From positions 1-9,494 of the forward strand of contig CAYZZW010000091.1 in assembly GCA_964482955.1 (NCBI GenBank): a stretch of DNA of 9,494 nucleotides, written 5' to 3'. The notes beneath the pieces are model-generated. The model was given only the letters and a program-made list of their open reading frames with translations. It made no database searches and was not told where the DNA came from. Each line of letters opens with the position of its first letter. Positions within the stretch are counted from its first letter, which is position 1. The stretch is from JAPLSN01 sp964482955. GTDB taxonomy: Bacteria; Spirochaetota; Spirochaetia; Treponematales; UBA12059. Positions 7,335 through 9,494 of this stretch are shown piece by piece. The position numbers and the translations under genes were made by a program.

Positions 7335-8329
7335 GTCGACTCCCGTAAATCGCGGGACAGGCGCTCTTTCAGCGCCGGCAGGAACCGGAGGATGGCGCCG
7401 TCGTCCCGGACGTTCGCCTCTGCCTGGACCCGATCCCATTTCTCAGGGCTTTCCTTGCCGGCCTTGTGCCCGGTCGAATGGGCCGCGATCTTTTCCATAT
7501 ATTCTACGCGGGACTTCACGACGTAATGGTTGATCCGGGCGACTTCCATCGTGGCGACGTCATCGAGTACATGCGCGGAAGGATCGACCTTGAAAAACCA
7601 GCCGTGGCAGCCGTGATAGCCAAGCGCGCCGCTGAGACGGGATCCACGCCCGACCATTTTCCAATTTCGATCCAAGTCCGGATAGCGCATCGAGTAGCTC
7701 TCGATCACCGGCAATCCCGTGCGTTCGCGCCGACCCGAAGGGCCGAAACGCGCAGCCGCCACCGAAACGCCTTTCACGTCCGTCCGCTTGAACCGGTCGA
7801 ACGCCTCGACGAGCGTCGAGTAGGGCTCCGACGGATACAGGAATTCGTCGAGGTCGATCTTGGCGAGCCAGTCGCAGCGCCAGGCGTACTTCCGGGCGCA
7901 GTCGCCGTACGCCAGGTTCTGCATCGACAGCTTACGGAACTGGTCGCTTCCGTACCTGTCGCGCAGGCACCGTTCGGGATAATCGGCGAACGGCGTATAC
8001 GTGACGACGCCCGCCTTCACGTACGGTTCGAGTATGGCCCGGGACGTCGGATTGTCCGCGTTGTCGTACAGGAAGAAATGGCCCGCGCCCAGCAGACGGT
8101 GGAATTCGATCCACTCGCGGAGGTACTCGTCTTCCCCCTTGAAGATCGCGACTACGGCGAATCCGTACCGGGCGTCGGCCGGGCCGGAAAAACGGTCGAT
8201 CGCGTCGGGATCGTAGGTCTTCCGGAGACGGGCCGCCGTGAGGCCGTTCCAGAATTCGACCGACGCGAATTTTTTCGACCTCGCGACCAGGCCCCCGATG
8301 CCGCGCAGGGGAGCGCGCTCATTCGCCAT
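7331..8329 (-). CDS. Glycosyltransferase, GT92/DUF23 type (GT-A fold)
   Basis: A 332-residue protein, close to the usual length of bacterial members of this family. Its hallmarks are FAVVAIFKGEDEYLREWIEF (57-76), then FHRLLGAGHFFLYDN (76-90), the metal-binding DxD in AKIDLDEFLYP (156-166; Asp159, Asp161) and INHYVVKSRVEYMEK (266-280), which matches the conserved HY-x-x-KS-x-E/F segment near the C-terminus. Family members transfer a sugar such as galactose from a nucleotide donor to a glycan, so a role in adding a residue to the locus polymer is inferred. There is no signal peptide or clear transmembrane helix, so it is likely cytoplasmic and peripheral to the membrane. The start is ATG 8329, 11 bases inside the end of the GT2 gene, with GGGA about nine bases upstream; the stop overlaps the next gene as GTGA. 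It is the first gene that is GC-rich throughout. The sugar transferred cannot be told. Confidence 0.87.
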   Translation of the reverse strand: MANERAPLRGIGGLVARSKKFASVEFWNGLTAARLRKTYDPDAIDRFSGPADARYGFAVVAIFKGEDEYLREWIEFHRLLGAGHFFLYDNADNPTSRAILEPYVKAGVVTYTPFADYPERCLRDRYGSDQFRKLSMQNLAYGDCARKYAWRCDWLAKIDLDEFLYPSEPYSTLVEAFDRFKRTDVKGVSVAAARFGPSGRRERTGLPVIESYSMRYPDLDRNWKMVGRGSRLSGALGYHGCHGWFFKVDPSAHVLDDVATMEVARINHYVVKSRVEYMEKIAAHSTGHKAGKESPEKWDRVQAEANVRDDGAILRFLPALKERLSRDLREST

Positions 8330-9245
8330 GGTATTCGTCCCATCCGATGTGCGCGCCGAAGAGCCCGAGAATCCGCCCCGATCCCTCGACGATGCGGCAC
8401 AGCGCCTTCACCGCGACGTGGCTGCCGAACAGCGGGCTGACCGGCAGGATAATAATGCCTAATAAAATCTTCCACAACGATCGCGAAAATACAATGATTC
8501 GACGAAAAATGTTTAAATTTCTAAAATATGCTTCGCTATTTCTAGTCCTAAATTTCCGTTTTAAAAGATAACTAATTGAGTACCGTGACTCATCAAGAGA
8601 TTCTTCTACAATTGCACCGCTCGCCCATGAGATCTTTGCTCCTTTAGAAAAAGCACGTCGAAAAAAATCGCTATCTTCGCCACCACGCAACCCAAGATTT
8701 TCATCAAACCAACAATTCCACTCTTCAACTATTTTTTTTATGTTAAAAAGCACATTTCCAGTATTTGCTGAATCGAACGTTGTCCCCTCTGGATAATCAA
8801 TTCGTTGATAAAAGCCACCTCGAATAATCCAAAGCGGTGTCCCGGGAGGATATTGTGTTCGAACATACCCACGAACCACATCCACACTTGATTCTTTGTA
8901 ATATTTCCATAATGTAGCAATCCATTTTGGTTTGGCTGTTTCATCATCATCTATAAATGCAATTTCTGACGCTCCTACCGCCAGTGCACGTCTTAAGATG
9001 TTATTTCTGGCAAAAGGAATCCCTCTACCCTTTTCTATAGCATATTCGATCTGAAACTTCGCATTTTTAGCAACGTTTTGGACTACATCTCTAGCTGTTC
9101 CTTGAGAATCATTGTCTGCTACCATAATAATAATTCTGACATCAGTCGGTGGATCTTGTTTAATAATAGAATCAAGACAGCACTGTAATGCAGCAGGTCT
9201 TTTATAAGTGCACACACCAACAACAAGGATTTTTTCATTACTCAT
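8319..9245 (-). CDS. GT2 family glycosyltransferase, chimeric in base composition
   Basis: A 308-residue GT-A enzyme like those that extend exopolysaccharide repeat units (ExoM/WcaA-like). VVGVCTYKRPAALQCCLDSI (8-27) is the family N-terminus; VADNDSQG (42-49), the metal site FIDDDE (97-102) and RGGEDSDFFRRA (187-198; Glu190, Asp191) complete the catalytic set. Residues about 248-274 are hydrophobic and could be a membrane anchor, followed by the family-like tail GSGRILGLFGAHIGWDEY. Codons 1 to about 263 are AT-rich, with many AAA, AGA, ATA and TTA codons; from about residue 265 to the stop they switch abruptly to the GC-rich codons of the downstream genes, with no frame break. The start ATG 9245 has AGGTG five bases upstream and an in-frame TGA directly before it, so no longer start is possible. 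It is the first gene of the run and overlaps GT92 by 11 bases. Confidence 0.9.
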   Translation of the reverse strand: MSNEKILVVGVCTYKRPAALQCCLDSIIKQDPPTDVRIIIMVADNDSQGTARDVVQNVAKNAKFQIEYAIEKGRGIPFARNNILRRALAVGASEIAFIDDDETAKPKWIATLWKYYKESSVDVVRGYVRTQYPPGTPLWIIRGGFYQRIDYPEGTTFDSANTGNVLFNIKKIVEEWNCWFDENLGLRGGEDSDFFRRAFSKGAKISWASGAIVEESLDESRYSISYLLKRKFRTRNSEAYFRNLNIFRRIIVFSRSLWKILLGIIILPVSPLFGSHVAVKALCRIVEGSGRILGLFGAHIGWDEYHGE

Positions 9246-9293
9246 TCATACACCTACTTCTAGCTTAACAGCAGCTACGTCTTTGGCATAAGC

Positions 9294-9325
9294 AAAAAAA
9301 CAGAATTATCAACCATCGGATAATT
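9294..9325 (-). terminator. Weak hairpin plus T-run in the GT2 leader (terminator or attenuator candidate)
   Basis: On the minus strand AATTATC (9310-9304 partner) pairs perfectly with GATAATT, giving a 7-base-pair stem (arms 9319-9325 and 9304-9310) with an 8-base loop. After CTG comes a run of seven T (9300-9294). The order stem, then T-run is right for an intrinsic terminator reading leftward, but the stem has only one G-C pair and is weak. It sits between the promoter and the GT2 start, so it would either end transcripts arriving from further right or attenuate the operon. Chance is plausible in AT-rich DNA. Confidence 0.3.
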
Positions 9326-9373
9326 ACACAGCCATATCTGTCCAATTAATACAATTGCAATCACTTATAAAAA

Positions 9374-9493
9374 CTAGCAAATACCGTAAATATATGTAAT
9401 CTTTGTGATTTGATTATTATAAATACATCTTAGCATACTTGCAATAGATTTTTCGGGGTCTACAAAAATAAAGACAACGATCTCATTATGGTA
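9374..9493 (-). CDS. Possible C-terminal tail of an upstream gene, cut by window edge
   Basis: One minus-strand frame is open from the right edge (9493) to TAG at 9376-9374: 39 codons. The other two minus frames hit stops within the first dozen codons from the edge. The translation, containing NEIVVFIFVDPEKSIASM and later NNQITKITYIYGIC, has the mixed hydrophobic and charged look of real protein, but matches no family I recognise. The promoter at 9416-9444 would lie inside it. In DNA this AT-rich, 39 open codons can arise by chance with a probability of a few percent, so this is only a candidate. If real, the weak hairpin at 9294-9325, about 50 bases past its stop, would be its natural terminator. 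Confidence 0.25.
   Translation of the reverse strand, partial: YHNEIVVFIFVDPEKSIASMLRCIYNNQITKITYIYGIC
9416..9444 (-). promoter_or_regulatory. Sigma-70-type promoter for the glycan operon
   Basis: On the minus strand TTGCAA (9444-9439) is followed after exactly 17 bases by a perfect TATAAT (9421-9416). Transcription would begin near 9409, giving a leader of about 165 bases before the GT2 start codon. It lies wholly in AT-rich DNA, where chance matches are common, but the perfect -10 and ideal spacing are good. No other promoter-like pair of this quality was seen between 9245 and 9494. It could drive all seven genes. Confidence 0.55.
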
Positions 9494-9494
9494 C

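Larger units (their letters stand above)
9246..9494. other. AT-rich upstream region
   Basis: These 249 bases hold no confident gene on either strand. They share the AT-rich composition of the 5' part of the GT2 gene, in contrast to everything left of about 8450. Contents are the promoter candidate (9416-9444), the weak hairpin with T-run (9294-9325), a possible gene tail (9374-9493) and the AGGTG ribosome-binding site next to ATG 9245. No tRNA, insertion-sequence end or direct repeat was seen. Confidence 0.6.

Noticed and set aside
7335..7439. Upstream ATG start (7439) for the sulfotransferase-like gene
   Set aside because: It would overlap the GT92 gene by over 100 bases and adds an Arg/Pro/Gly-rich tail without conservation signals. 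GTG 7334 has GGGAG at ideal spacing and a GTGA overlap.
8738..8950. Small minus-strand frame inside the GT2 gene
   Set aside because: It is an out-of-phase shadow of the GT2 coding sequence with no ribosome-binding site or family resemblance.
9246..9285. JUMPstart/ops-like element in the leader (GTAGCTG, TTAAGC and AGTAGGTG strings before ATG 9245)
   Set aside because: Some strings recall JUMPstart, but the GGCGGTAG core needed for RfaH recruitment is absent, and the match in AT-rich DNA is weak.
9488..9494. ATG at the extreme right edge on the plus strand, possibly a divergent gene start
   Set aside because: Only two codons are visible and no Shine-Dalgarno sequence precedes it.
8450..9494. 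Mobile element or integration site at the AT/GC boundary
   Set aside because: No inverted-repeat ends, target duplication, tRNA or transposase or integrase sequence is visible. The boundary lies inside an open gene, which points to recombination rather than insertion.

Overview
The window holds seven protein genes, all on the minus strand and packed head to tail. They run from a glycosyltransferase gene near 9245 down to a UDP-glucose dehydrogenase gene cut off by the left edge. Positions 1 to about 8450 are very GC-rich, with G or C in most third codon positions. Positions from about 8455 to 9494 are strongly AT-rich. The gene set is typical of a bacterial surface-glycan (capsule, O-antigen or teichoic-acid-like) locus. 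The host is a high-GC bacterium using Shine-Dalgarno starts. The lineage cannot be fixed from the sequence; a spirochaete-like anaerobe is only a weak guess.

Layout in transcription order (right to left). 9246-9494 is an AT-rich leader with a near-consensus sigma-70-type promoter, a weak hairpin followed by a T-run, and possibly the tail of another gene. 8319-9245 is a GT2 glycosyltransferase whose reading frame crosses the AT/GC boundary. 7331-8329 is a GT92/DUF23-type glycosyltransferase. 5943-7334 is a sulfotransferase-like protein with an atypical PAPS loop. 4774-5940 is a LicD-like protein (copy A). 2291-4777 is a fusion of a TagF/TagB-type CDP-polyol phosphotransferase and a GT4 glycosyltransferase. 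885-2294 is a second LicD-like protein (copy B). 2-847 is a UDP-glucose 6-dehydrogenase, incomplete at its C-terminus. Gene junctions are an 11-base overlap, three 4-base overlaps (one GTGA, two ATGA), a 2-base gap and a 37-base gap, so the set looks like one translationally coupled operon.

How the genes may work together (inference). The dehydrogenase would supply UDP-glucuronate, and the GT2, GT92 and GT4 modules would build the sugar backbone. The TagF-type module and two LicD-like proteins would add phospho-polyol or phospho-amino-alcohol groups from CDP-activated donors, and the sulfotransferase-like protein may add sulfate. No enzyme making a CDP-linked donor, no flippase or ABC exporter and no polymerase is in the window, so the locus must continue outside it. 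The two most notable points are the chimeric GT2 gene at the composition boundary and the pairing of two paralogous LicD-like proteins with a TagF-GT4 fusion and a sulfotransferase-like protein.
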